From Aulostomus chinensis (taxonomy: Eukaryota; Chordata; Actinopteri; Syngnathiformes; Aulostomidae): 64,000 nt of DNA. Below the pieces are notes generated by a model. It worked only from the letters and a program-made list of their open reading frames with translations, searched no databases and was not told where the DNA came from. Shown here piece by piece: positions 48,645-61,184 of this stretch. The stretch is from the NCBI GenBank assembly GCA_037954235.1, contig JBBMOA010000006.1, positions 26,567,041 to 26,631,040 of the forward strand, given 5' to 3'. A program made the translations under genes and the position numbers. Position 1 is the first letter of the stretch. Each line of letters begins with the position of its first letter.

Positions 48645-50065
48645 TAACAAGTATCCAGTAAACCTATTTAACAGGGAACACTGTACTGCATGGAGCAGAC
48701 ACTCTGATATTATACCATAGCAGTATCCTACAAGGAATATGACAGCAAGATGATTATTTGCATTCCACCCGTATGGTTTTAACAACATTCAGGAGAGCAA
48801 ACAGTGACATCGGTCTGAAAGGAACTTAAAATTTGCCTATTGTAATACTGCAAGTGCTAGAATTCCCAAAAGATCATCTTTTGCTGACTTTAATATTCAG
48901 CATGTAATTACATTTCTATTTGAAAAGCGTTCTGCATTTGTCAAAATAACCATAATCCTTCAGATGTGGGGATTTATCGTCTCCTAATGCTGCTCATCCC
49001 ATTTTCTGCTCATCAATGTTGGCAAGGCAAGCTGAGATTTACTGTTATTTACTGGATGGACAATTTATGAGTCACTATAGAGTCTTTTCTGATGTATTTA
49101 GATATAAGTAACCTGAATATGGATGCCAGGAATGATAGATGTATGGATTAATTCATATTCGGTGCACGACATACAATATGAAGACATGTGTGCCTCTGAA
49201 CGCTGTTTGGTTCATTCTTCCTTGCTGACTGTTTTCCCCTCTCTTTATACTCCCACACACATTCCTGACACACATACAGTAGGTATCGATGCTGCTTGTC
49301 AAAACATCTATTAAATACCTCAATACGGGAAAAAAATAATATATGTCACTCGTAGGGTCACAGTAGTTTTTGTGTATTTGCATTTGTAACATTCTCTCAT
49401 ATGAATTTGAAGGTGCATCATTGATTTATGTAACAAACATCAGACACAAAAGGTAGAATGGTGTTTTTATCCTGCAACATACATTCTGAGGACTAAATAT
49501 GAATGCTGATGCTGTTCCAAAAATCTTTATGTTAAGAAAAGTAAATCTACAGCATAGGATTGTGTTGCTGGTGATGTGTTTTTCATCTGGACAAGGATTT
49601 AGTAATCCTGTTTGATCATATGCCAGATGCTGCGCTGAGACATCCACATGCATACAACGCATGACATGAAAATCAGCTCTGAGCATTCATGTTAGTATTA
49701 ATACTACATACTAATCTATAAAGTATAATCTGGTCTAAGGACTTAGACTGGCCTAGAAATGATCAAAAAGACATAAAGCAAGAATTCAGTGCGAATAAGA
49801 CTCAATAAGCATTACTAAAATATTTCAGCGCAATTAATTTTTGACCCTCAGAAACCGGCCCAAGTAATTCAGCCCGAACAAACTCTCTGAACTCTTTCAT
49901 CACTTAAAAAGACATAATGAACTTCCTGAAAGCAGTTCGAATAGACATCAATTGATTTTAAATATCATTAATATTTGGACTTTGCACGAAGAAGCAATTG
50001 TGCACAAATATCATATCTTACATCCACTATTTAGCACTATGACTTAAAATCAGCTTCTACAGGCT
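48645..50065. other. Noncoding sequence, no gene seen
   Basis: Short frames at 49123-49392 and 49426-49686 have no recognised family. Confidence 0.5.
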
Positions 50066-50070
50066 AGGAC

Positions 50071-50260
50071 GCTAACCAGCTCACAGTCGCTACGGCAACC
50101 CCTAGCCAAGTTTTTAAGCTGTTCCTGATCAAGTTTGAGATAAATCTGGGCCCAAATTTAACGGGTTCATCCTCAGCCCATGCTACATCCCTCTCCCAAT
50201 TTTGGAAAATTGGTCTTATAAATTTTGCTTCATCCTGCTGACAGACAACCAGACAAACAC
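50071..50260 (+). repeat. Diverged fish interspersed repeat
   Basis: CTAACCAGCTCACAGTCGCT, TTTAACGGGTTCATCCTC, CCATGCTACATCCCTC and CATCCTGCTGACAGACAACC in this order match a common teleost noncoding repeat. A more decayed relative is at 17655-17790. The 133-codon minus-strand frame 50064-50465 mostly lies inside it and is not a gene. Confidence 0.55.
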
Positions 50261-50469
50261 CATCAAAAATATCCGTATAGTAGAGAAACCTGAGGTTTTC
50301 TGTTCCCATCAATGCCGATCGGAGCTCATAAGCACCAGTGTGTAATTTAACCGGGGAGGGATTGCCGTAGCAGCCAATGGTCTGCAGGCTTAATATTAAC
50401 ACACAGATGATCAAATGATGATCAAATCTTTTAGAAAGTGAAAGTAAGGTAGAGGAATGCTGCATAACC

Positions 50470-53400
50470 CAGCAGTCACTAATTATATTTTACAAAAACT
50501 CTTTAAAAACGGATAAGATGGCTAATCATAGACAACAGCTTATAAAGAAAACACTTTTTGGAATCACTTTCAGACCAAATGAACAGAGGGACACTGAAAT
50601 AATCATAAGGACTTAGAGGAATTCAGAGCACCAAGGCTGAGCTGTTTCGTTCCTTAATAGATTTATTGAGTTTATTAGCCTTGATCTCTCCAGCAGACAT
50701 ATTCAGCTAATGTTGCAAATCATAGATTGTTCAGTGGAAGAAAAAAAGAAGATATGAAAAACTTGACAAGGAAACTCGTTTTAATTGGATGTGATAATAA
50801 TACAGTTGCCGTGGATCAGATGAAGTTGGGCTATATTTTACAGATATCTTCCCTTATTTTAGGCATTCTAATCTGTATGAGTACAGGAATCCAGAACGTC
50901 ATAAAAGAGATCGTTTGCTCACATTTGTTTTTTGATAGGCTATTCATTGATCAGTATTTGTTAGTAACAAGTCTGGGGAGTTTAGCCATAATGTAGAAAT
51001 CATACAAAAAGGATAAATCAAAGTTTGGGCTCAGGGTTAATTTGGGGATTACAATCCAGAGAGGTTAGGGTTGGGGGTTTGGGATTAAATATAGAGTTTG
51101 GATAAACCTCAGCTTCAGCTTTAGAGGCTACACGAGTGTGATTTAAGAGAAGCCGCTGCTATAATCCCACCCATGGGTGTTTTCTCTATCACACTCAGTT
51201 CCCTTCCACTCTCTGTTTTTATTGTTAGTGAGACTCGACAGCATGAGGCAGTCAAGCTAACAAGCTATCCGCTAATTAAGGAAAACCCTGACAAACACCT
51301 GAACTGTGAATACAGAAGATAATTAGTCAGTGAAAGTGTTTCTCAGTTGCATTCTCCTTCAGGAATGTATATAGAGTGCTGCACAAAAACATTCTGACTG
51401 TTTACAAAAAATATATCTAGCAAAAACCATCTCATAAGAAAGAAATCACTGTGCTTGAACTGTGATTAATGGACCTGAGTTTTATCTAGGGGTAGAGCTG
51501 AGGAGGGACAAAGAAGCTGCAGAGTTTCATGTTTAAGCTTAAACAATCACTCTCACGTCTGCTGTGTAACAGACATGAGTGCATTAATGTCACAAGGGAG
51601 AAGCAGCATCACTGACATTATGAAGTGGATATCGTGAAATATGGTGAACAAAATTGTTTAGACAGAGTCAGATTCATTCATCTCACTCAGAGCCTTTGTC
51701 TCTAGCCACCAACACAAAGTCCAATATCCAAAGACTCTCTCTTACGCTCTGCTCGGGTCTCTGCTAAATCCTCGGGGAAATATGCAACTCCTAAACTGCT
51801 TAATACTCCACTTCGTTCACTATTAAGTTGCTAATTTGGTCTGTCTTCTGCTTGGTGCTGAGCAGGTAGTGTGTAATCTGTCAAAACATTTTTTGCTGAA
51901 AAGAGCAATGAGCAAGGAGTCGGAGTTGTGGGCTACAAGAGTGTGTTTGCAGTGGTGGAGGCGATTCACGTAAACATGCAGTGAAAATTAGGACCATTGG
52001 AACGATATGGGAGTTTGGGAGCCAATGGCAATTTTAGAGAGTTAAAGAAAAAAAAGATAGAATCCCAATAAACATTTTATCGTTGTACGATAAATAACTC
52101 ATAGTTCAAAATGACATCAGTGCAGCGCTTGACAATGATGCAAGGAGCATCAATGCTTATTTCAACAAGCCACTTTGCCTTCTCAACAAAAGTGTTCTCA
52201 TCAGCTGATTTGGCGACTAATCTCTAACATTAACAATTATCAGCCAGGTCCTGGCTAAGACTGACATGTCTTAGCAACTAGTAAAAGTATTGGTAAAAAT
52301 ATTCTTATAATTTTCTAAATAATTAAACTCTTGTTGGGAGAAACACACCAGACAGAAATTATTATGTTCTTATCGTTTTTACATGTCTTTTCTTGCATTG
52401 TGAAGTAGCACATCACTCTGAAACGGTATGTTTTCTAATCAGTTCCTCTTTGGTATTTCCTGTGTTCATCTAATAGTGTCTGAGTGGAGTTCAGAAACGC
52501 TGATCAAACATGGCGGCCAAGCGCTGACAATCCGTCTCATTTTAAAGCTGATCTTCCGAATGCATTTAGGGTGACAAAGTGGGAATACAGTGACAGAATC
52601 TTGATTCGTGTATGATCAAGCACTGCCTTTGAGTTCAATTGTTAGACCTGAGTTTCATTGCACCACACAGCCTCTCCATGGAGAATAAATGAGACAGACT
52701 CTGGTACTTTTGTGACAACGGTGCTGCCAGCACTTGAACTGAACTCATCGACAGAAAAATCACGGAATAACAACTGCAGAATTATGCAGAGGTGATTTCT
52801 GACCTGCCGAGGATTATTATTCCCCTGTCTTTTAGTCAGGAACACGAAACATGGATGAAAATGACTGCTCTGAGCTGAATCTTCAGCCATTTGTGCCTTT
52901 AAACTACAGTGCTTAAGTGAATTGTGTGCTTGAAGCATCTTTGGGTTCGTTTTTAAATTACACACAGTTACACCATGTAGTTTGTTAAACAGAACCATCC
53001 TGGAAGTCTTTGGTAGAAACTGTTCGGAAAAGGACAGACGCTGCAGGTGATTGGATGAAGCATCTGTCTATCAGTGTTTGTCACGAGCTTTAACCCATCA
53101 ACCAGTCAGTAGAGAAGTGAAAACATCTTTTCCATCTTTTCATTGGTGTTCTTTGCTCTTCTTTAAAAGAGGAAATTCTCTCCAGCTCTGATATAACTAG
53201 TAGCTATAGCAGCATCTACCCTAAAATCTTCAGAAGCTGCCATTGTTGTCCCCAGGCAGTCTGGCTATCGTCAGACCTAAACCACCACCTCTATTTCCCT
53301 AAATGATGCTGACTGGCTGAATCACTTTTGGTGAGCTCACAGCTTGAGGCCTGGAAAAAAAGGATTCTCATGTGATCTCTTGAATCCCTCCGCTTGTCTA

Positions 53401-54695
53401 AGTCAAACATAGGATCCCTTAAAAACACCATTTAAGGTACAGGAAATTACGTTATTGTCACACAGACACTAATGTGCAACAAATTAAACTCATGCTCGGT
53501 CCAACCACAAGCACCGAGAGGTCAAGAGAAGAAGAGAAAGGATGATCAGACAGGAAGAGTGAAGGCAGTGGGCTCCCCCCCACATACGTGTGACATGTCT
53601 GAGTCCTCTATGACTCATTCAGTCTTAAATCTGGTAAACAAGGACTGATGCGATCAGGCCTGGCGCCTTACTCACGTCTCAAATGGGGCGCCTTCATTCC
53701 CATAACTCCATATTCCATGAGTATCAGCATAGCCCTCCGAGATTCTTTTGGAAATCTATCCTGCAGTCTTATTCTCCTCCTGGTGAAGACCAGAGAATTC
53801 CTTTTGATGACTGTTGCTACGTAATGACATGTGCATTGATAGAGACCTCACCATCTGATAATAGCGAATATTGAATGGGCAACTTCAATACATGGAACAC
53901 AGTCCTCCACTGCTTTTTTAAATATTTAATGTGTGGTTTGTAGGGATATGAAAAATGATACCATAGCTTCACTGATTATCATTTATGTTGCAACATGTGG
54001 AGGAGTTTAGACTACTTGCTCTTGTAAAGAACTGCCTTTTGTGGGGGGGGGGGGGGGGGGTTCTGTCATGCTCCAAGTTTTTAGTAATGGGAGAGGAGAT
54101 TCCCAAGGCAAAAAAAAAAAAAAAAAGTCCTGACCCCACTTGCTGCTCCTTGATAAGCTTATTGCTGCAAGTTCAAGAGATGACTACTCAGATAACATGT
54201 CTCAAATTCTCTTGTCTCAGAAAATTCAGTTTGAGAGTCTTCGGGTGACTTCATAAAATAAAGTCATAAAAAGTGAAAGGGAGAAAAGTTTTGACAAGTT
54301 AGGTGAGCGTGTCCTCTTCATTCCCCGATGGGTATGATGCCCCCGGTGGGCTGTAAAACCACAACAATGAGATGAAAGACGCAATAAATCTCTAGCTGCT
54401 GTTGAAGTCGTGTGTACATTCTGGATGTTATTGTAGTTGAGAGATGGCATAAGACATGATGGAGGTTACAGCATACCGGTCTCACCTGGGCTCTCGGCCT
54501 AATCATTTTCAGTTTTAGACTTTGGAAGTGGACTCTTTTACTCGTTTACTATTGATCCCCCTGATCCCAGTTGAAGTCATTTAAAATTCAGATATCAGAT
54601 AATACAGGGACCTGATCCAACAAGCGGATTCTCCCAGTATAAGTACATTACAATTATTTATATCACTTTACAATAAGTATCCTTTTGTGAAGGAT
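50470..54695. other. Noncoding sequence, no gene seen
   Basis: Holds G18 at 54043-54060 and a poly-A run near 54109-54126. The frames at 52642-52998 and 53683-53874 are unrecognised. A telomere-like patch GGTTAGGGTTGGGGGTTTGG lies near 51063. Confidence 0.5.
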
Positions 54696-54704
54696 GAAGA
54701 AATC

Positions 54705-55019
54705 GTTGTAAGTGCATTATTGACTACATTGTAAACATTTCATAAACCATTAATTATACAGTTGTAAATGGCTTATAACCTAATTTCCCAAACATCAATG
54801 CAGGGTCACTATTGTGGCAAGATGATGCTGTACAACTGCATCTGCATCAGTCTAGGTTAAATGGATAAAATATACTTAAAAATGCAGTCGTAAAGCATAC
54901 CTTCATGTTGCCAAATTGTGACCTAGCACTGATGTTTGGGAAATTAGGTTATAAGTCATTTACAACTTTTAATTAATGGTTTATGAGTTGTTCACAAGCA
55001 ACCAATAACGCACTTACAA
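54705..55019. mobile_element. Foldback (inverted-repeat) element
   Basis: The left arm, TTGTAAGTGCATTATTG through AACCTAATTTCCCAAACATC, is mirrored by the right arm, GATGTTTGGGAAATTAGGTT through CAATAACGCACTTACAAC. Pairing continues inward through TGGCAAGATGATGCTG versus the TGTTGCC side, leaving a loop of about 45 bases around 54841-54885. Arms are about 135 bases. The left side also has CACTTTACAATAAG (54664), which recalls the end of a common fish MITE, but no partner for that end is seen on the right. Confidence 0.8.
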
Positions 55020-55129
55020 CTGTGGTTAAATTTTTTTTTTTTTAAATTACGAGTACTGTTAAAAAGATGTTTTGTTTTGTTTTGTTTTAAATAAAGAGTT
55101 TAAAATCCATAGACTAATTCACAAGTCAT

Positions 55130-55440
55130 ACTGCACATTGTATCAGCGGAGCAAGCTACTTCCTGTTAGCCCTCCGCTAACGTTAGTGTGGATGAATAAT
55201 GTAATCGTGTGGCTATTCTAGACGTTCCAAATGTTATCACACCAAATGGACCAGATTCTGATGGTGAGATGAGTCATTTCACAGGGTTGTCACAGCCAAG
55301 ACCCCATCAGCAGCATGAGACACGGCGGGAGTAACTACTTCCAGTTAGCTCTCTGCTAACATCAATGATTATGAATAGTTAATTGTGCACCTCTAATAGT
55401 TTTGCAAATGTTCTCACTCCAAAATAGTGATAGTGACACC
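55130..55440. repeat. Diverged tandem duplication, period about 180 bases
   Basis: CTACTTCCTGTTAGCCCTCC with GCTAAC (near 55156) is repeated as CTACTTCCAGTTAGCTCTCT with GCTAAC (near 55335). Downstream both have GATGAATAAT or TATGAATAGT, a CTA word and CAAATGTT..TCAC. The copies are substantially diverged. Confidence 0.55.
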
Positions 55441-55744
55441 CGTCTTTTCTTGGGGGTTTTGTGTGACGCTATAAACAAGTGATCCACCGTTTTTACAGTG
55501 GAAACTGTAACTATGGAGAAGCCTACAACTGTTCTATGTTCTATGACTATAGCTTTGATTCAAATAAGAGAACTCCGACTGGCTATAAATATCCTCATTG
55601 GCCCAATTCAGATCTTTGAGATTAGATCAGAACATCCCTCCTTCTTTATTTCTTCCTTTGTGTCACTGTCAGCTCCTGTTTTGATGTTTAAAAAAAAGGT
55701 ACTCATCCTTTAGTTTTGTTTGTTGCTTCCTGTTGTTCCCCCTC

Positions 55745-56050
55745 CTTCTTGTGTGATCACCTACAGTAGGTGGAGTTAATCAGTCCTAGCCAGCTCAGCT
55801 CTGCTCCTGTTCTCTCATCAGTTCTTTGCCTGCCCCCATTCCTTACCACCTGTTGGTCTCAGTCTCATTAATTCTGTAGAATTTGTAGTTGCCTGTCAGT
55901 AGGTCTGTGTTTGATTCGGTCAGTTTCATCTGTTGCTTTAGTTTGCCTATTATTGGAGATGTTCAACCATCAAAGTTCTTCCTCTCCCGCCTGCCTTCAT
56001 GTTGTATCTGTACTCGGGGGCCTCCTGCCTCCTCCACCAACTGTAACACC
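55745..56050 (+). other. Pyrimidine-rich stretch, possible retroelement end
   Basis: Long pyrimidine-biased text with CCTCCTGCCTCCTCCACCAA then CTGTAACACC near its end. This resembles the 3-prime end of some teleost retroelements, but I cannot assign a family. No frame. Confidence 0.22.
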
Positions 56051-56492
56051 AAAGTAGTCACATAACACGGTGGGAAACTACGTATAACATCATCAGCTGC
56101 CTGAACACTAGTTACTGTAAGTGTCATTGTTGGACTATCTAAATAAAAGTGAATATTCAAGAAGACCTGACTCTCTCAAAGGTACTGAGGCACCTTTAAT
56201 CCAGCAAAGAAGCCAGCACAACCAGTTTGGCTCCTGATGTTTTACTGACTGGTTTTACTGGGGTTGTAGCACGTAACAACATCGATAAAGGGCCGACATG
56301 TTTTGGTTTTCAGGAGAGTTGTAGATCAAGCTTATTGTGCTGGAATATTTCATGAGTGACACAGAGTAGGACCAAGGATGTTGTTGTGCCATTCCTCTAT
56401 CCACTAGTGCAGGCTTTCCACTCCTGTCCAGTTTCCATGGTGATAACTCAAAAGAATGGGTTGTATGTCTAACTCTTAATGCTGCAGAACAC

Positions 56493-56494
<2 letters not shown>

Positions 56495-56548
<54 letters not shown>
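56495..56548. repeat. (GT)n microsatellite
   Basis: About 27 uninterrupted GT units, the inverse of the CA tract 125 bases downstream. Confidence 0.97.
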
Positions 56549-56551
<3 letters not shown>

Positions 56552-56672
56552 CATAATATTTTTATGTGCTCCCTTATTATGTGAATTTCCCATTTACTTT
56601 CTGCATTTAATAATTTAATATTGCACCACGTTGACCAGAAAGCACATAGAAATAGGACCACAAGCAGACATA

Positions 56673-56673
<1 letters not shown>

Positions 56674-56744
<71 letters not shown>
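56674..56744. repeat. (CA)n microsatellite
   Basis: About 35 uninterrupted CA units. The two tracts could pair into a hairpin of more than 50 bases. Confidence 0.97.
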
Positions 56745-56749
<5 letters not shown>

Positions 56750-59700
56750 TGCCCCTCTAGTTGAAGAACCAAACCTTTTCACTGGGAAACAATTTGTCAA
56801 ACAATAGCTGACAAAACCTTTTTTTTTTGCAGGAAAAACAGGAGTTTTGTTTGATCTAATTTCTGCGTATTTGCTGGCTGAAAAGAGGCCAAGAGGACGG
56901 CCATCTGTGAGAGTGCTACAGTAAGAAGCAGGTTTCTGAACTTAAACAGACTTGTCCAATATTGATGGAGCTGAAAATGCGAGGCGACAAGAGATGAACT
57001 GCAGCCAGATGTTTGGGCTCCCGTGATATTTCCACCAGACAAAGATCTTCACTCTGCGGATATTAAGCGATTCAGCAGAGATGAGGAGTCAATACAGCAG
57101 AAGGATCATTAATACAACGGAGGTGATCTGATGCAGAAGCTGCGTGGAACCACCATGACAACCACTGCCATTCAGAACAATGGATCTACAAGACTGATGT
57201 CATTTGTGATGATGTCACGTTCACCTGGACTCTTTAGCCATGCTGCACATCCCATTGTGTGATGGTTCAGGTCAGAGAGATGTCATGTGACTCAAACACA
57301 TGATCTTCACTCTCAAATACAGAATCGCGTGTGAGAAGAACATTTTGACAAAGCTTCCAGTGATGAGCTTTGAGTGGCTTTACGGTCCCCATAGTGCTCA
57401 GCCTGCAACGTGGCTCCGCGGATGAGCTCAACTTTATCTACCATCAGCTTCCATTATTCTTCCAGTCACTGCGTCACTTTTGGGGTATTAAGATGCACCC
57501 AGAACCTCTCACCCAGTTCGGAACACATGTGTCTTTTGTCCCCAGCTGGCCTCCCTGTCCACCCCCAGGCTTAGAATATGCTTGACTACAATTTGATAAA
57601 CTTGGATGAATTCTGGTGGTTTACTGTAAATCTGCCAGATTGAAACTGCAGGACAGAGTCTTCAGACCAGACTGTGTCTTCCTGTAGTAAATTATATCAA
57701 AAATACAATTTGTGGTCCTTTTAGATGGGGCTGTGTGGTAGTTACACCAAATAACAACAGTTAGTTTATGTATATACAACACTGGGAGCTGAGGGTTTTC
57801 CATCAAGCTGGAGGAAGGAAAATATGAAGTATTAATTGGATAAGCCTGGTTCATTCATGTGAGAGTTCCATTCCATCACTGTGGCTGAATCGCAGCTCGG
57901 TGGCCCCACCAGTCATTTATGCAGCAGAACCAGCCATGCTAACATTCAAGCCTACGTCTGATGCAAAAAAACAAACAAAAAAACCCCACTACGAAAAGAC
58001 TGTCGGGCGGATTTCAGTGCTCGCATCCCCCGTGTTATGTAATGAAAATAAAAGCCCATGAAAATCCTGTCCAATCATTTTATGGTCTCTCAAATCAATT
58101 ATTTAAAACTTTATATATGATCAAATATCAAATGCAACTCTAAGTTTTGAACAAAAAAAAAGGTAAAAAAAAAAAAAAAAAGGTGATTGACTTAAATAAT
58201 TAAACGAAATGAAGAACTCTTCCTCAGATGTACTTATTATCATGATGCTTATTCAAGGCGGTCCGTGCTACGTATTCACCCTTGGAAGAAGGGACATGTT
58301 TCGGCTTCTGTTTTAACGGGGATTAGGTCGGGTTGGACTACTAGAGCACTGGTATCCTGCAGATGATGTGAAATTGTATTGGGATGGTGACTGACAGCGA
58401 CATTTATTCTGACAGCTATTTGGACCATGCCATCTCACTCGCCTTGTTAATATATTGCCTATTTCTGTGTCTACTTCTTTGTATTCTTCACTTCAATCGA
58501 CAGTTTGTTCAGCCAGTGAGAACACACTGCTCTCACTTTCTAGTCATTATGCATCATTATGTTGTCTTGTCATCCATCGACTGGTCAGGTTTCCTCTCTA
58601 CCCTGAATACACGGTCATGCTTGCCTTTTCTTGAGTCCAACTTCATTAAATGAAGAACGCACTGAAGGACCGCTGAGTTTTGCGAGGGTGTTAGTTGAAG
58701 TCAGGCTCCCTCAGGTGAGCCTGAACCTGGATGGAAACTTATTTGTTCTCACATTTTGCTTCTCAAATATGGTATATCCATATGCTAGAAAAGCACCATC
58801 TTGAGTTGCGCAGAAAAACAGAAAAGGTGATTAAAGTGGCAGATTTGAAATTCGACCCCTCATCTTCAGTATGTCTACACACACGCACGCACGCACACAC
58901 ACGCACACACACGCACACACCAAGGGGGGTGCTTGGGTTCAACCTGGCTGGTGAAGAGCGCGGACGGACCCCTGCAGACTGTGGGACTATATTCAGCCGG
59001 AATGATTGAAAATCCTTAAAGATGCTGACATGACCTCTGACCTTTGCCACAAACTTTCAGCTTATCATTTATGTCAGACAGTCAAAAGGATGGTACTTTG
59101 AAGCAGCTGAAGTCAGATTAGTTACAAAATCAATTTAAACCATCATGTGGACAGGTTGTCTTAAAGGTCAGGTATGTCTCGAACATTCCAAGTATAGGAG
59201 CAGCTGCTGGCAGGAGGAACCACAGGTAACAGGCATCACATTTTCCGACGCCATCACTCGATCAGGTCCTTCAAATGCACTGGCTTTCAGCCAGACGTGT
59301 CACTACTGCAGTGGTTTTGCATGGCACTAGGAAAAGATTACTTCTCAATCTTTTTTTCTTCAGTATTCTGATGATGAATTGTTTTTCTGCGGGTGATGCT
59401 ATTGTCCTTGTTTGTTTACTGCTTGTGCTAACAACGTCCTATTTATTACAGACAAACTGCTGGCAACTGGAAATGCATCATTCCAGGAGATATCCTGTGG
59501 GAGAGACTTCACAGATGCTGGGTGCTTAGAACAGGAATGAAACAACCTTCCTGTACATTCTGCATTATACACAAGCTAATGAAGTTGTAGAGTATATGAA
59601 AGAGTGACATATTTTAACTTAAAAGAATAATTGTGCTGCCAAGCATGGGGAGTCATTAACTTCAAAATGAGGTTTTCTGCCAAGCGGTTGCCAACACGTA

Positions 59701-60530
59701 GACAGGTAGTGTTCCATTTCGAGGACAAATGCTGGGAAAAGAATAGTGTTTACAGCTCCAAAGCCTTTCTCATGGCCTGTCTGCCTCTCTTGCCTCTCTG
59801 TCTCCTTACATTCCTTCCTCTGTCTAACCAGCAGCTCTGCAGCCACATCAGTTTGATGGTCCACTTTATTAAGACGAATGACTCCTTCGTTTTACTGCAG
59901 AGCAGCCCCCGTGTTCTTGGCGTAGGTGCTCAGCTGTCACCTTGAGTAGCCTGACAGGATCTCCCTGGAGGTCACCTTGGGGATGTAAGTTCACAGTCCC
60001 AGTGCAAACGTTTTGTTGCCCTGACAAAAGCGCTGCAGGATGACTCAGTTGCACTGTCTGTCTGCTGAACAGGGCGCAATAAAGCCAGCAGAACGTACGG
60101 TCATAAATCACGTAGGAAAAACAGTGGAGAGGATGAAGGAAAGAGGGAGAGTGGAGGTCAGCAACCTCAATGTTTTTAGAACAATATGCATTTAAATTCA
60201 CTGATACGACGAGGGATAGGGAGCAGGAGAAATGTCAGAGGTCTCTGTTGGCAGTGATAGAAGACAAGTTTCTGTTTTTTCCACCTGTTCATCTGTTCTT
60301 TACGCTCTGCAGGAAACAGTGAATGATCAAGATGAATTGGTCTCAGTTCTGTTGTTTAGCCGTTCTCGCTATGGGACATAAACAGGAAGCAGATTAAGGT
60401 CTGACCATTAATCTACAATGATCACCAATCACATTAAGTTACAAACTGCTTTGGTCTGAAATCCTGGTTTTTAGCAATGATAAAGGATGAATGACAGTAG
60501 AAAGACAGAATTAATTTGCCAGTTTGCTGT
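56750..60530. other. Noncoding sequence, no gene seen
   Basis: Contains an interrupted (CA)n with GCACGC units at 58876-58921 and poly-A near 58163-58180. Frames such as 58384-58653 (hydrophobic, 89 codons) have no recognised family and no gene context. Confidence 0.5.
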
Positions 60531-60535
60531 CGTGG

Positions 60536-60785
60536 TTTTCTTTCAAGTGCCTTCCAAATAGGTGCTTTGAGCTCACAAAACTATTTTGCATGACATCTTT
60601 GTGACTCCACAATACAGAAGGTGCCAGCCACATGTATTTAGCTCGAAGCTCACGATGTCCCATAGCCACCAATTACAGCTAAGAGCACAACACCCAAAAA
60701 ACATCTGTTTACAAACTCTCAAGTGCAGCAGCTGGAATAATCCACATCTTCTTTATCCAGCTGTATGCTCAGTAATCTACAAACA
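60536..60785. repeat. Unclassified dispersed repeat, copy B
   Basis: Matches copy A at 6211-6440 along its whole length with many substitutions and small indels, in the same orientation. Best preserved words are CCAGCCAC, GTATTTAGCT, GTTTACAAA and AATAATCCACAT. Confidence 0.6.
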
Positions 60786-60865
60786 TTTTGATTTGAGCTA
60801 CATACGATGTTTAGACTAGTTTCTAAACAGATTTTTTTTTTTTAACAATTTGCTGTTTGGCGCAA

Positions 60866-61184
60866 GGGCAGCACGGTGTCGCCTCACAGCAAGAGGGGTC
60901 CGGGTTCGAGCCCCAGCTCAGGTACGGGATCTTTCTGTGTGGAGTCTCCATGTTCTCCCTGTGCCTGCGTGGGTTCTCTCTGGTACTCCAGCTTCCTCCC
61001 ACAGTCCAAAGACATCAAGAGAGGACGAGGCTGATTGATACTCTAAATTGACCGTAGGTGTGACTGTGAGTGTGAATGGTTGTCTGTCTCTATGTGTTGG
61101 TCCTGTGATGGACTGGTGACCGGTCCAGGGTGAACCCCGCCTCTCACCTGAAAGCCGCTGGAATAGGCTTCAGCCCCCCCCCCG
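60866..61184 (+). mobile_element. tRNA-derived SINE, family 1, A box deleted
   Basis: Starts AGGGCAGCACGGTG and jumps to TCGCCTCACAGCAAGAGG, losing about 20 bases that hold the A box in the other copies. The B box GGTTCGAGCC (60903-60912) is intact. The body continues through TCTGTGTGGAGTCTCCATG to GGAATAGGCTTCAGCCC and stops at a C9 tract, without the GGATGG tail. It abuts the next SINE tail to tail. Confidence 0.88.

Noticed and set aside
50064..50465. 133-codon minus-strand open frame
   Set aside because: Much of it lies inside an interspersed repeat that is normally noncoding, and the peptide shows no domain.
51030..51090. Telomere-like GGTTAGGGTTGGGGG patch
   Set aside because: Only one or two TTAGGG-like units in a degenerate G/T-rich stretch; too short for an interstitial telomere array.
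53683..53874. 63-codon frame with an internal acceptor-like CTGCAG and a stop
   Set aside because: The peptide is plausible-looking but matches nothing I know. No polyadenylation signal or partner exon was seen.
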